64,000 nucleotides of DNA from Pseudevernia furfuracea. Its lineage: Eukaryota > Ascomycota > Lecanoromycetes > Lecanorales > Parmeliaceae. Shown here one piece after another: positions 22,687 through 33,466 of this stretch. Each line of letters starts with the position of its first letter. Within the stretch, counting starts at the first letter, position 1. The notes under the pieces are model-generated. The model was given only the letters and a program-made list of their open reading frames with translations. It was not told where the DNA came from and did no database searches. The stretch is taken from the NCBI GenBank assembly GCA_022315425.1, contig JAIUPT010000034.1, positions 124,001 through 188,000 of the forward strand, given 5' to 3'. Both the position numbers and the translations under genes were made by a program.

Positions 22687-23670
22687 TGTTGTTGTGCGGG
22701 GAGCGAGGCGGTGTTGTTGCTTCAGTGGTGGGTGATGGTGGGTGAAAGAAGATCAATGTTTTGAAGTGAGCAAAGCGGGTTGTTGACTTGCTTCATCACC
22801 ACAGCGAGGCAATAGGATCTCTTCCGCAAACGCTCCATCGAAGATTAAGTCAACCAGACACTTCAAGACATTTAGTGACTCAGTGCTAGCAGTGATTGAC
22901 AGTGTGTGTAACATCCAATTCAGCCTGGAAATTGTGCTTGGGATCATATGTAGACATCCTTGCTTTTCTGCACACACCCTTTCCTTGCCCGCATCTTATC
23001 TCTCTGCCTGTCGCTATTTGGAGAAGCTTGTGAAATTTACTGATAAATCAAGAAGAACAAGATTGTTTTCTATCAAGGATGCACTTGTCTGGGAGCGTCC
23101 TAACAACACTTCAGTTCTGTCTCCCAGCTCTAGCAGTTTTGGCAATATTGCCTTAGGGAAAGCAAAAGCAAATGGATTCCGCCAATTATCATGCAAATGT
23201 ACCAAGAGGTTTCCGTCTTATTCCATATCTTCTCATTCCCAATCCTGTACGCAGCTCTCTGGGCTTCTCTCTTCAGCTGCTAGGAGAATGCCAGTAGTAC
23301 GTTGCCAATATTTAGGAATTTTCTATCTGTTCCTATGCATTATGTGTCCCATTGGCTGGATTTCCGCCGCATGAATGAAAAAATGCAGGTAGCAACGCCT
23401 ACTTAACACTAACAGTAAGACTGCCAGTTTTTCTTAGCTTGCAGAGGGAGACGAAAACCAGGATCTTGGCGATCACCGGGTATTGAACATGATTCGCTGG
23501 AGAAAACTTTCACATCTCTAGACGCTCACTCATCATCAGCATGGCTCACTCATTATCGACATACATCGAATTACAAAAAGGCTACGCAAGCCTCCCAACT
23601 ACGACAGCAACCTCTCCCTATCCTTTGATCCAACCTAAACGCTCTCTGTCCCTCCCCACCTACCAGCATA
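22687..23670. promoter_or_regulatory. Divergent promoter region
   Basis: This 984-bp spacer separates the starts of the acidic-tailed protein (-) and cyanamide hydratase (+). No gene is supported. Pyrimidine-rich sequence lies just before 23671 (ctccccacctaccagc). Confidence 0.4.
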
Positions 23671-24523
23671 ATGTCTGCCCCATCAACTCACGAGACCTAC
23701 GGTTGGACTGCCCAACCGCGCGATTTCTCCGCTTTTCTCGGCGATAAGAAAGGCCTCAAAGCGCCAGAACCTCAAACAGTCGACAGCATTCCCCTCCCTA
23801 CAACATCGCTTGCGAAAGCAGTCCTTGACTACGCAAAGAAGGAATTGAGAGAAGAGACTTTCAACCACAGCATGCGCGTCTACTACTACGGTACAATTCC
23901 ATCTCTCCAATTGCGATTACCAATTGCTAACAACAGCCCCGGCCTCCAGGCAGAGCGATGCAAATCCACCTTCTCCCCACGCACCCTCTGCCCGTCTCCG
24001 ATGAGACCTACCTCCTCACCTGCCTGCTCCACGACATCGGTACTACGGATAAGAATCTCTCAGCTACCTTGATGTCTTTCGAATTCTACGGCGGCTATCT
24101 GGCGCTCGAATTGCTGAAGAAAGAGCTAGATGTGCCAGTCGAGCAAGCGGAGAGCGTGACGGAGGCTATTATACGGCATCAAGATCTCGGAGAAAGTGGG
24201 AAGATATCCAGTGTTGGGTTGCTGATACAACTGGCTACGTTGTTTGGTAAGCCGGCCATGTATCGGGCAGCGGAAGAAGCAAGCTGACATCACGACTGGG
24301 GACAGACAACATGGGCGGCAACGCAGAGCTTGTGCACAAGGACACGATCGAGGATGTGGTGAAGCACTACCCGCGGAAGAAGTGGTCCAGCTGCTTTGCG
24401 GCTACGATTAGGAAGGAGAACAGGCTGAAGCCGTGGGCACATACGACTGCATTGGGAGAGGAGGCGTTCCCGGGCGGGGTGGAGAATAATGAGCTGATGG
24501 CGCCTTACGATGACGATAAATGA
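23671..24523 (+). CDS. Cyanamide hydratase (urea hydro-lyase), HD-domain
   Basis: Exons 23671-23890, 23950-24246 and 24306-24523 join in phase to 244 aa. The start MSAPSTHETYGWTAQPRDF is family-typical. HD-domain metal ligands appear in NHSMRVYYYG (about residue 65), LLHDIGTTDKNL (about 104) and AIIRHQDLG. Further family blocks are SFEFYGGYLALELL, DTIEDVVKHYPRKKW, CFAATIRKEN, LKPWAHTTALGE and the C-terminal MAPYDDDK. The enzyme hydrates cyanamide to urea using a bound metal ion in the cytosol. Both introns are short with clean GT-AG ends and the length is that of known fungal enzymes. No urease or urea-transport gene is adjacent. Confidence 0.95.
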
Positions 24524-24798
24524 TAGGGGGTTTCCTCACCGAGTGGAATGATGCAGGGGCAATGTTTCTCGACTACTATCTTCACGAAGGGAAGATGTGA
24601 TGAAGGAGGTTGATTATGCTGCATGCAGGGCTGTTTCGGGATCTACAAATGTGCTGGTCTCGATGGTGAAGATGGCTGCTACCGATTGTAAGGATGTCAC
24701 TGACGACAGCGGCGTCAATGTGTAGTTCACGGAGTATGGTATTTGTAATATGTATGTCGATGATAAGCGGGTTGATGACGTCTTGACTGCATCTCCAT

Positions 24799-24833
<35 letters not shown>

Positions 24834-25627
24834 CAAATGTAGCTTCAAGCAGTTGCAATTTCCCTCTCTCACTTGATGACTGGCTTTGCATTTTGCACTT
24901 TTCACTTTGCACCTGTAAAGGCTGTAATATTAATGAATCCTCTGGATCCTTCGAAGCATTGGATCGGGATGATGTAGAAGAGAACCCCTCTGCCGCTGCC
25001 GCTTCTACCCGTACTCTAGTGCGGACTGCGGAGAAACTCGGCTTTTCTCCGCGCCAAATCCCATTGAACTTCTCAACTTCATTCCTCACTCTTCCCATGA
25101 CAGCCATCAATCTGTGTATGCTACAAACACTATTTTAGCCTCCCTCCCTCTCTGAAACAGCCCCTGCAACCCCACCATTCGCCAGGGTTGCAATGGCACC
25201 ACCAAAAACTCACCCCTCAGTGGCGGGTGTGGCCGCCGCGCCGCCAACAAACCTATCTTCACCTCAGAGGCTACAACGGCAGAACATCGGAACGAGAAGG
25301 CACGGCTAGGAACCAGGAGGATAGAGTGTAGTAGCATAAACCTTGTTGCATAGTTTCATTGCTCTCCGAGTCTTTGAGAAAGTGAGGAAACTTGAGAAAT
25401 CCTCAATTCAACTCTCAGAGATTGAGGGATCGCCCGCCTTCACCTCAACACCATCATGTCACGACAACCTTAGCGAGCCCAAGCAACACGGCAAAATTTT
25501 CTTGACGAAATTTTCTTTCTTCGCAACAACATCAACCCTCCACAACCCCTTTTCACTCCCCATCAATCTCATAACTTCAAGCGTCTCCACTCACATAGCA
25601 AACTTCTCTTCATCAAGAATAGCAATC
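24524..25627. other. Intergenic region with (CA)n tract
   Basis: Apart from the (CA)n repeat at 24800-24831 there is no supported gene. The last 200 bp before 25628 are CT- and CA-rich and probably form the promoter and 5' leader of the next secreted protein gene. Confidence 0.45.
24800..24831. repeat. (CA)n microsatellite
   Basis: An uninterrupted run of about 16 CA units follows the cyanamide hydratase gene. It is a likely length-polymorphic marker. Confidence 0.95.
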
Positions 25628-26925
25628 ATGAAGCTTATCGCAATGATCATTGGTGCTCTGGCTCTGGCTCTTTCAGTGAGCACGGCCCTCAGTGTTCAAT
25701 ATCAGCAAGCGTCACGCCTCGTCCCTCATCTTGCCCCCCGTGTTACAGCTAGTCAATCATCTATCGAGGCCTCAATCACGGCCCTCAGTATTCAACATCA
25801 GCAAGCGTCACGTCTCGTCCCTCATCTGGCCCCCGGTGTTACAGCCAGTCAATCATCTATCGAGGCCTCAATCACGCGCAAGGACAACCATCTAAAGAAC
25901 TTCACACATGACGAACTGTTCAGCCTTCAGAAGAAATTTTTAGATAATTTCATTGCACCGAACAACACCATACAGGTAAGATCTTTCACTCTGGATCTTA
26001 GATCTATAGATCTATAAGTACTGACGTTTATCAAAGGCAAAATCTATTAACTCAACCCTTCTAGCCGAAGATGTCCAAGGCCGTGTTGATATTACGCGTA
26101 CATTTGATGGTCAAGAGATAAACACTGAGTATCTGTTCGGCCTGTTTGCCAACCTGGCAACCTCAAGTAATGACCCAGACGCGTTTAGCCTACTAGGGGT
26201 GCCTACCTCATATGAGATCACGCACTTTGCCGCAAGTCAAAATATAGCGTCCGCTTCCACTCGGTATGCCTCTCTGTCCTCTCTTGCTCTCTCACATTAA
26301 CAGACACTAATGTTCTTTTGGGTGTAGTTTTCAATTCTTCTTCCAGGCCGTCAATGCCACCGTCCCTATTCAAATCCAGACCTGGAACGTGTTCAATTCG
26401 GCGGGGGAAATCTCCATGTACGACGCGACTTTCACGGGCTGGTGGCAATGGGTTGTTGATGTTCTACTGGGGTTGGCAATGCAAAAGCTCTCACTTGCGG
26501 TCGGAAAAAACGTAACTCTGGCCGAGACGGTCACTTATGTTCAGACAAAATTGGCCACAAGCATCTGTAGCACTGCCGAGAAATACTGCGTTGGACCGGC
26601 ACTTCAACAGTATCAGAACGTCACTTCATGTTATAACTACCTGACAACTGTCACGCGTTTTGGCGAAGCGTACGAGCTAGGTATGTATTCCGTGGGTTTC
26701 TTCCCCGTCGAACTGATACTAACTTGGGTAATAGGGCGTGACACGCTGCTGTGTCGGATGGTGCACCAGAACATGGTGCCACTTCGTCCGGAGGTTCACT
26801 GCCCTCACATCGGGCCCTCCGGCGGGGGCTACTGTGTAGATACCCCATCGTACATGGACACTGTCGGGGCATCGTACTTCTCGAACTTCCCGTTTGCCTA
26901 CGGCAACGGGTCCTTAAGCGGTTAG
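25628..26925 (+). CDS. Secreted conserved hypothetical protein with N-terminal duplication
   Basis: Exons 25628-25975, 26037-26263, 26328-26680 and 26735-26925 join in phase to 372 aa. ATG 25628 gives a clear signal peptide (MKLIAMIIGALALALSVSTA). Two 32-residue direct repeats follow (QQASRLVPHLAP blocks). Then come a folded region (DDVQGRVDITRTFDGQ-like start, QFFFQAVNATVPIQIQTWNV, FTGWWQWVVDVLLGL) and a Cys-rich end with TLLCRMVHQNMVPLRPEVHC, then HIGPSGGGYC. The final block is one I have seen in fungal secreted proteins without assigned function. N-glycosylation sequons are frequent. No catalytic motif identified. Confidence 0.8.
25681..25872 (+). repeat. 96-bp in-frame tandem duplication inside secreted protein gene
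   Basis: Positions 25681-25776 and 25777-25872 are direct copies with a handful of substitutions, each encoding 32 residues including QASRLVPHLAP and VTASQSSIEASIT. Exact multiple-of-three length keeps the frame. Confidence 0.92.
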
Positions 26926-26999
26926 CATAACGGAGTAGATACCCGTGAAAGGCGGATTTCTTAAGTTTTGTTTCTCTTCATATGTGGCGTTAGAAGGGG

Positions 27000-27225
27000 G
27001 AAGATACCCGGCGCTCGCCACTTTTATTCAATCATGTTATCTCTGCGCTTGAACGTTCCAAGAGGAAAACACCCGTGGCGCTCGCCACTCTTATTCAATC
27101 ATACCTCTGCACTTGAACGTTTCAAGGGGAAAACACCCGTGATACTCGCTCCGATTGCATACCGTTATCTCTGCACTTGAACGTTCCAAGGGGAAAACAC
27201 CCGTGATACTCGCTCCGATTACGGT
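27000..27225. repeat. 61-67 bp tandem repeat array
   Basis: About three and a half units, each with tctctgcacttgaacgttcc, then aaggggaaaacacccgtg, then a variable end. Units begin at about 27035, 27102 and 27164, with a partial unit from 27000. The first units end in a gcgctcgccactcttattc variant and the later ones in atactcgctccgatt. The array lies between the secreted protein gene and the 3' end of MIC19 and is non-coding. Confidence 0.9.
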
Positions 27226-27292
27226 ATATAATTGTGCCCTGCAGAGGTGTGAAGCAAATCAACGCTTCTCATCGCTTTCAGTTCCAACTCCC

Positions 27293-27954
27293 CTACTCCA
27301 ACACCCTGCCGAGAAAAGCCCCCTCCAACCTTCCGACCTCTCTCCTGAAAGTCTCCACCTCCTTCCAACAGTCCAACGGCCTCCGATCATGCAGCCTTAG
27401 ACACGCCACCACCCCTTCCTTCGCCCTGTTGACTACCCGGTCTTGCATGATATCCTCCTTCAGCTGCCTCTCCCTCAGCTTCCCCTTCAGTTTCTCAATC
27501 TCCTCCTGCACCTTCCCCCTGCTCAGATCCCTCATCCTGTCCCCCTCCGCCTTGGCCTGGTGATCCGGACCGCCCGCGGAAGCGGTCTGGTCGGGGACGG
27601 TGGTCGAGGGGGCGTTGGTGCTGTCGGTGGAAGCGTCGGGCGTGGCCGAGATGCGGGCTTCGAGGTCCGCGAGTTCCCGCGCCGTCGCGGCGTCGAGGCG
27701 GGCGAGCTCGGCCGCGACGCGCGACTGGATGTGCAGTTCCAGGTCCTTGGCGCGGGTGCCGTCGGTTTCGGGACTGGCCTGGAGGGCGTCGACGAGGTCT
27801 TGGGAGAAGCGGACTGGGGTTTCGCTAGGGGGGAGGGGGATCGGTTAGCGGTGGGGGATTTTGCAAGTTGTCGGAAGGAACTGCCGTGGGATTCTTACCG
27901 GGAGAAGACGTGTTGAGTGCTCGAAGGGGCTGGTTTGGAGGTGCCCGAGCCCAT
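27293..27954 (-). CDS. MIC19: MICOS complex subunit MIC19 (DUF1690)
   Basis: Exons 27899-27954 and 27293-27824 join in phase to 195 aa. The N-terminus MGSGTSKPAPSSTQHVFS fits N-myristoylated MIC19 proteins (Gly2, Ser-rich). FSQDLVDALQASPETD is the DUF1690 signature. A long charged coiled-coil follows (GKVQEEIEKLKGKLRERQL). The C-terminal half of a CHCH-like motif is CLRLHDRRPLDC, followed by WKEVETFRREV. MIC19 works at mitochondrial crista junctions with MIC60, on the intermembrane-space face of the inner membrane. The central Ala/Ser/Thr-rich insert is low complexity. Identification rests on the N-terminal motif and the twin-Cys region together. Confidence 0.85.
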
Positions 27955-28866
27955 GTTGTTGGAGGTGGTGGAGAAAGGGGGCGTGGTGCGCGAAGGACGC
28001 CGCGCGGGAGTTTACGACGACAACGGTGAGTGCAAGAAGGGCTGGTGGGTGCTAGATTAGGTCATTGGGGGATGCGGAGGACGGCTGTGTGATATGATGG
28101 AATTTGGAAGAGGTCAAATTCGAGCTGCAGGTCCTGTAGGGCTGAATTCCGTAGCTTTCTCCGCAGAGATGTGAGGATCACTTTCATTCCTTCGTTGAAC
28201 GACATGATCTGGCGCCAATCAATACTCTACACGACTGACTGCCAGAACTAGAGAGCTTGAAGCACCGGCAAGTTCGCGAGGCGTTCGCGTTGCCCTGATC
28301 CTCAAGGCCGTCTAGGAGATTGGAACGTGGACTCCAGCCTTCCGCGCAGTCTAGCAGAAGCAACATCAGCACCTCTCTTCTACAATTGAACAGTATACGA
28401 TTTACTATAGTTTTACAGGCTAGCTGTGCAGGACTTGTTCCTTGTCAAAAGCAGTTGGCTTCAATCAACAATTCCGCCCAGTCTGGGGCAAAGGCCCGAA
28501 AGCCTCCTCCTCCAACAGCTTCCCCGCGATTTGTCTCCACAAACCGGCGCATTGGCGTTCCTCCGCTCCCACATTCCCCCGATCTTCGAGACCTCTTCCT
28601 CTGTGCCCGTCGTCTACTCACCCTCCGAGTTCAAAATCTCCTCAAAGCTATCCCGCAGATCCACTTGTACCGCCGCTCAGCTCCTCTCCTTTGCGGCCCT
28701 GCTCGTGCTTGTCGCTCTTCAACTCTTCACGCCACCACCAATATTACCACGGCGGTCTTTCGAAGACCATCCACCTTATCGAGACCTATCGCAGCGGCCG
28801 CCGTCGCCAGTGTGTGAGAATCTCAACATCTTCTCGGAGCCGTTACCTGTCTCTCGAGTGTACAAA
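27955..28866. promoter_or_regulatory. Divergent promoter between MIC19 and glucokinase
   Basis: A 912-bp region between two divergent starts. From 28426 to 28866 the glucokinase frame stays open without an ATG (see findings). Otherwise CT-rich, no gene seen. Confidence 0.45.
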
Positions 28867-30381
28867 ATGTCTGTTCTCGAGGAAGCAAAGCGGGTGGCGG
28901 CGGAATTCGAGTACTTGCCAGAGGATCTGAACAGAGGGGTGAAGGCATTCATAAGCCAGATGGACGAAGGATTACAGAAGAAAGGGACGTCTATGAGCCA
29001 GATACCGACATACGTCACAGCTGTTCCCAATGGTACGGAAAAAGGCCTTTACTTAGCGGTTGACCTTGGTGGTACAAATTTCCGAGTCTGCTCGATACAG
29101 CTCCACGGAAATACTACATTCTCCCTCACACAATCGAAAGTTGCGATACCCCGAGAGCTGATGGTAGCCAAAACCTCTCACGAGCTATTCTCCTTCCTGG
29201 CAAAACAGATCGAGAACTTCCTCCGAACGCATCATAACGACCATTTCGAGGCACATATCAGGCGAAGGAAGACCATGAGCTCAGGTCAAGCTTTCAGGAA
29301 TGAAGAGATATTCCAATTAGGGTTTACCTTCAGCTTTCCGGTTAACCAGATTGGCATCAATAGGGGGACACTAGCGAGATGGACGAAAGGCTTTGACATT
29401 GACGAGGCCATTGGGCAAGATGTCTGTGAGCTGCTCCAAAAGGAGATTGATGCCCTTCGTTTGCCAGTCAAAGTCGCAGCTCTAGTCAACGACACTGTAG
29501 GCACGCTCATGGCACGATCGTACACATCCCCCGGAAAGACAGGGACCCTCCTTGGTGCTATCTTCGGTACAGGAACCAACGGTGCCTATGTGGAAAAGCT
29601 CGACAAAGTCACCAAACTCAAGTCGATGACCGAAAGCGCGGACTACGACAAGTCAACCGGCAGTATGATTGTAAACACTGAATGGGGCTCTTTCGACAAT
29701 CAAATGAGCGTCCTACCCAATACGCCCTACGACGAAGCACTCGACAAAGCAACCCCCAACCCAGGCATTCAAATGTTCGAAAAGCGTGTCTCGGGCATGT
29801 TCCTCGGCGAGATTTTGCGAAACGCCATTCTCTCACTGATCAAAGACCCTAAGTGCCAGCTTTTCAAGGACGAAAATTCCTCCACCAACGACCTCCATTC
29901 CACGAGTACCATAGCAGAAAATTCGGCACTCTATAAGGAGTGGGGCGTTGACACCAGCTTCTTGAGTATTGTTGCAGCAGATACCAGCCCAGGCTTGAAG
30001 GTCACGCGGCAGGAACTTAACAAAGAATTTGGCGTCGATGCTGCGAGCACGGAGGACGCTGAAGCCGTCAAGATACTCGCCAATGCTATCGGCAAGCGCT
30101 CTGCCCGGCTAAGCGCGCTGGCGCTGGGTGCTATCGTGATTTCAACCGACAATCACGTTTCTACCGGTGGTGGAGACGACGATGTGGTGGACATTGGTGT
30201 TGATGGCAGCTTGGTAGAATACTATCCAGGCTTCGAAGATTACATCAGGGAAGCATTCCGGGAAATGCCTGAGATTGGTCCGCGGGGTGAGAAGAGGATT
30301 CGGATTGGTATTGCAAAGGATGGCAGTGGAGTTGGTGCTGCCTTGATTGCTTTGGTAGCGGCGCATAGGGGTGGTGATTGA
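28867..30381 (+). CDS. Glucokinase (hexokinase family)
   Basis: Intronless, 504 aa from the first in-frame ATG (28867, context acaaaATGtct). The N-terminal ATP-phosphate motif LAVDLGGTNFRVCSIQ lies at about residues 63-78. The sugar-binding block FTFSFPVNQIGINRGTLARW, then NDTVGTLMARSY and the adenosine region IFGTGTNGAYVE are in family order. STGSMIVNTEWGSFDN and GIQMFEKRVSGMFLGEI follow, and the C-terminal nucleotide loop reads KDGSGVGAALIALVA. The enzyme phosphorylates glucose with ATP in the cytosol. The pattern and length resemble fungal glucokinases rather than hexokinase 1/2 types, but that distinction is by general features only. Insertions around IRRRKTM and FKDENSSTND are characteristic of the fungal glucokinase branch, as far as I can judge. 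Confidence 0.94.
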   Translation: MSVLEEAKRVAAEFEYLPEDLNRGVKAFISQMDEGLQKKGTSMSQIPTYVTAVPNGTEKGLYLAVDLGGTNFRVCSIQLHGNTTFSLTQSKVAIPRELMVAKTSHELFSFLAKQIENFLRTHHNDHFEAHIRRRKTMSSGQAFRNEEIFQLGFTFSFPVNQIGINRGTLARWTKGFDIDEAIGQDVCELLQKEIDALRLPVKVAALVNDTVGTLMARSYTSPGKTGTLLGAIFGTGTNGAYVEKLDKVTKLKSMTESADYDKSTGSMIVNTEWGSFDNQMSVLPNTPYDEALDKATPNPGIQMFEKRVSGMFLGEILRNAILSLIKDPKCQLFKDENSSTNDLHSTSTIAENSALYKEWGVDTSFLSIVAADTSPGLKVTRQELNKEFGVDAASTEDAEAVKILANAIGKRSARLSALALGAIVISTDNHVSTGGGDDDVVDIGVDGSLVEYYPGFEDYIREAFREMPEIGPRGEKRIRIGIAKDGSGVGAALIALVAAHRGGD

Positions 30382-31172
30382 AAGGGGAGCACGTTGCTCT
30401 CGGGCACATGTGAATGAGCAAGCAGAAGGAGTAGGGGGAGAGAGGAGAGCTTTTGTTTGATATGATCTGCCTGCCCTTTTGTTTGGGCATTGTACCACCG
30501 CTGTTGGATTGTGTCATTCTCAGTGCATATAGGACGGCAAATAAGAAATACATATCTGACATGTCCCACATTAAGTTCATGATTTATGCTCGATAGAAGC
30601 AACAGGACCGTACATGTACACTACCGTATTTTACCTTATCTGATAAGGATCAGGGAGACGCTAGGCTGAAGGTGGCAGCACTAGCTCGTTTCGAATATAC
30701 TCTAAGCTGTCATAAATTAGCCATTAATTCAGACGCTATACTCTCTATCTCCTCTATATACAGTCTACACACTCTACACCTGGTCCTAGAGGACTACATA
30801 TCAATCGCATATTCCGAAGCATATCTTGTACACTGAAACACAGAGGCGGGCCCAATACGAGTTGATCATTGGAGCCACGAAACCACCCGCTGCGGCTGAG
30901 TGCAGCTGAAGGATCCCGAAGAGCGATGGAGTATCTTTCCACCTTTAATCCTCCACCACTTATCCATTCATCTTTCATCCAAACAAAGTTTGACTGTACA
31001 GTACTTCTCCGAGTCCCATCTTCAAGGACATCTGTTTGACCCTATCATCTGTTTTGCCCAAGTTCCTTCTGCCATGAAGTCTTAAAGCGCCTCCAACATC
31101 TTAGCACACTTGCAGCATTGTGAAAAATCTTTGCGCACATCTATCTACCTTTTCATCTAAGAAAAAGAAAAG
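30382..31172. other. Intergenic region
   Basis: 3' flank of glucokinase and promoter of the next gene. No gene seen. A gaaaaagaaaagATGG context marks the downstream start. Confidence 0.45.
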
Positions 31173-32390
31173 ATGGTCAACCGCATGTCAAGCTCCGCGA
31201 AAAAGAGGGAATCCCTCAACATGACCACCCCCAAGAACCCCGGCGAAACCTTCACCTTCTCCCCCGCCCCCGGGAACCTCGACCCCTACACCCACTCCGA
31301 CCAACCCCCTAACTTCGACCTGCGGAAATGCCCCTCAATGGCCTCCGTCATCGCCCTCCGCCAATACCTCTCCCGGTCCCGCGATTTACCAAACGAAATC
31401 ATCGACATCATCCTCGACCTCGCCGAATACTGGCCGCACACCTCGTCCATCCTCGACATGACGACGAGAGTGTACAGCGGCCACATGTGCTACGGCAGCT
31501 ACCCCGCCCGACCCCGGCAGAAACTAGGGAGGTTGCTGAGCACGCCGGAGAGCAGAAGGGAGTGGAAGGAGGACGGGTTCCTAATCCGAACGCCACCGTT
31601 AGGTTGGCGCTGCATCGGTGATGCCGAACATCCACCCAAGCGCTGTGACGCCAAACCACCACCAAGCACCCGCCCGAGAGCGAAATCCAAGCCCTTGATC
31701 CCCGCACCTCAGCCGCCAACGTGGCTGCCACCACGCGGTCTGCACCCCGCCCGCCGCGTCGTGTTCGAGATCCTGAGCCGGGAGGAAAGGCTCGAGAGCG
31801 CGCACCGGCCGGGCAGTACGTTCTGCTACGCCAACTCCAAAACCTCCTTCGACGCCCGCGTCGACGCCATCTCCTTCCCCAAAACGACCAAGAAGTCCAC
31901 CAATCGCAGCATCGACCCCTTGCTCTGGACCGCCGAGGCCGCCACCAAGGACTGCCTCCACCAACAACAGCTCTCCGACGTCTGCTACGCCATCCGCTCC
32001 AAACCCCCCAAACCCCCTTCTTCATCATCTTCATCATCATCATCTTCCTCTTCTTCTTCTTCTTCTTCTTCTTCTTCTTCAAAAGCATCGGACCGTGAGC
32101 ATTCGGCCTCGGGCGTGACAAAGAATTACACCGCGCACAACAGGAAAGTGGTCCGCACGTGGCGCTACGACGGCGCCGAACGCTGCTACTTGCCGACCAC
32201 TGACAGGGATTTCGGAAGCGAGAAGGCGACGGAGTTTGTAAAGGGGTTGAAGGAGGGCGATTGTATCGGTCTGTGGGCGCGGGCGAGGAAGAGTGAGGAG
32301 CATGGGAGGAGGCGGCAAGGAGAGGCGAACGGTCGGGCGTGGTGTAATGTCGTAGATCGGGTGGCGATTCATGTGTTTTGGGCTGTATGA
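31173..32390 (+). CDS. F-box-like hypothetical protein with polyserine tract
   Basis: Single exon, 405 aa from ATG 31173. An F-box-like helix pair is visible at about residues 72-84 (DLPNEIIDIILDLAEYW). A Pro-rich linker and a run of about 21 Ser residues (32020-32080) interrupt the chain. The C-terminus reads FVKGLKEGDCIGLWARAR, then CNVVDRVAIHVFWAV, a pattern shared with the fragment at 37988-38521 and with fungal F-box-like proteins that close on a beta-rich domain. If the F-box is functional it would recruit Skp1 for ubiquitination. The polyserine is encoded by a mixed tct/tca/tcc microsatellite. Confidence 0.68.
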   Translation: MVNRMSSSAKKRESLNMTTPKNPGETFTFSPAPGNLDPYTHSDQPPNFDLRKCPSMASVIALRQYLSRSRDLPNEIIDIILDLAEYWPHTSSILDMTTRVYSGHMCYGSYPARPRQKLGRLLSTPESRREWKEDGFLIRTPPLGWRCIGDAEHPPKRCDAKPPPSTRPRAKSKPLIPAPQPPTWLPPRGLHPARRVVFEILSREERLESAHRPGSTFCYANSKTSFDARVDAISFPKTTKKSTNRSIDPLLWTAEAATKDCLHQQQLSDVCYAIRSKPPKPPSSSSSSSSSSSSSSSSSSSSSKASDREHSASGVTKNYTAHNRKVVRTWRYDGAERCYLPTTDRDFGSEKATEFVKGLKEGDCIGLWARARKSEEHGRRRQGEANGRAWCNVVDRVAIHVFWAV

Positions 32391-32704
32391 TTGGGAGGTG
32401 TTCCTGCCGGGGAGAGGGTGAGAGAGGGTGAGAGGGGTGTGAGAAGGAGAGAAGGAGAGAGGGGAGGAGAGGGTGAGAGGGGATGAGAAGGAGAGAGGGA
32501 GAGAGGGGATGAGAAGGAGAGAGAGGGGGCTCGGGGGTGAGAAGGAGAGAGGGGAGTGATCGGGGTCGTCCGTAGCGTACAAGCCCGAGCGCGTCAAACC
32601 CAAACCCAAACCCGTCCAGAGCACACCAAGTTCGTTCGTTCGTTCATTCGTTCGTTCGTTGCTCATCTGACGGCATGGTTTTTTCCCCAAGCGACAGACA
32701 TACG

Positions 32705-32735
<31 letters not shown>

Positions 32736-33466
32736 GCCCCATTCATCACCGCGGTCCATTCATCGTTTTCGTTTCGTTCTACTCAATCAAATCAAATCAA
32801 ATCCAATCCCAACCCGAGCTTTCCGTTGAATATCCATATCGCTACCTTACCTTACCTTGGATCATCATACCTACGCAACCAACCGGCCCGGGGGGGGGCG
32901 CAATCGAGAGGCTCCCGGCCCGAGTGCGTGCGTGCGTGCGGGAGCAGAAAATTCTCCGTGCTTTGCGGGAAACCGTGTGGTGTGGCGAAAGTTGTTGGGT
33001 GGGGGAAGGGGGAGGGAAGGGGGAAGGGGAGGGGGGGAATAACATGCCCCGGTGTGGCAATGAGCGTTGTCTGATGGGTTGGTTAATTGATTGACTTGTT
33101 TTTGCCTCCTTGGTTGGAAAAGAGAAGAAAAGGGGCTTGTTGTGACGGGGTTGGCTTTTGGGGCCCGATATGGTGCTCGTGATATTCGTATGCCCTGAGG
33201 AAACAACTAACTACCTACCTTACGTACTATAAGCGCTAGCCAGCCAGCCAATTCTAATTCCGCATCTGGGACACGATGAAAGAAAAAAAAAACTGACATA
33301 CCATCATCCTAGCAGATCTTAAAAGAATAAAAAACCGGCGGACGTTATTTGATCAAAGCGATTAGCAGGCTGTAGCTGGCGAGCATTACATAACAGCCTG
33401 AAAATGAGCACCACCTCATCACTTTAATTGATCCTCTCGAATTCGCTGAGCCTTGTTCTCACTCAC
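32391..33466. other. Repeat-rich intergenic region
   Basis: Holds a (GAGAGGGTGAGA)n purine tract (32410-32560), (GTTC)n at about 32629-32658, (ACAG)n at about 32698-32735 and (ACTC/AATC)-like stretches. No gene seen between two convergent genes. Confidence 0.6.
32410..32735. repeat. Cluster of simple repeats
   Basis: A purine-rich minisatellite of gagaggg/gagaagg units is followed by a GTTC tetranucleotide run and then a nine-unit-long ACAG run. All are non-coding; frames crossing them are artefacts of the repeats. Confidence 0.85.

Noticed and set aside
27000..27225. CRISPR array
   Set aside because: Tandem units without unique spacers in a eukaryotic genome; a minisatellite.
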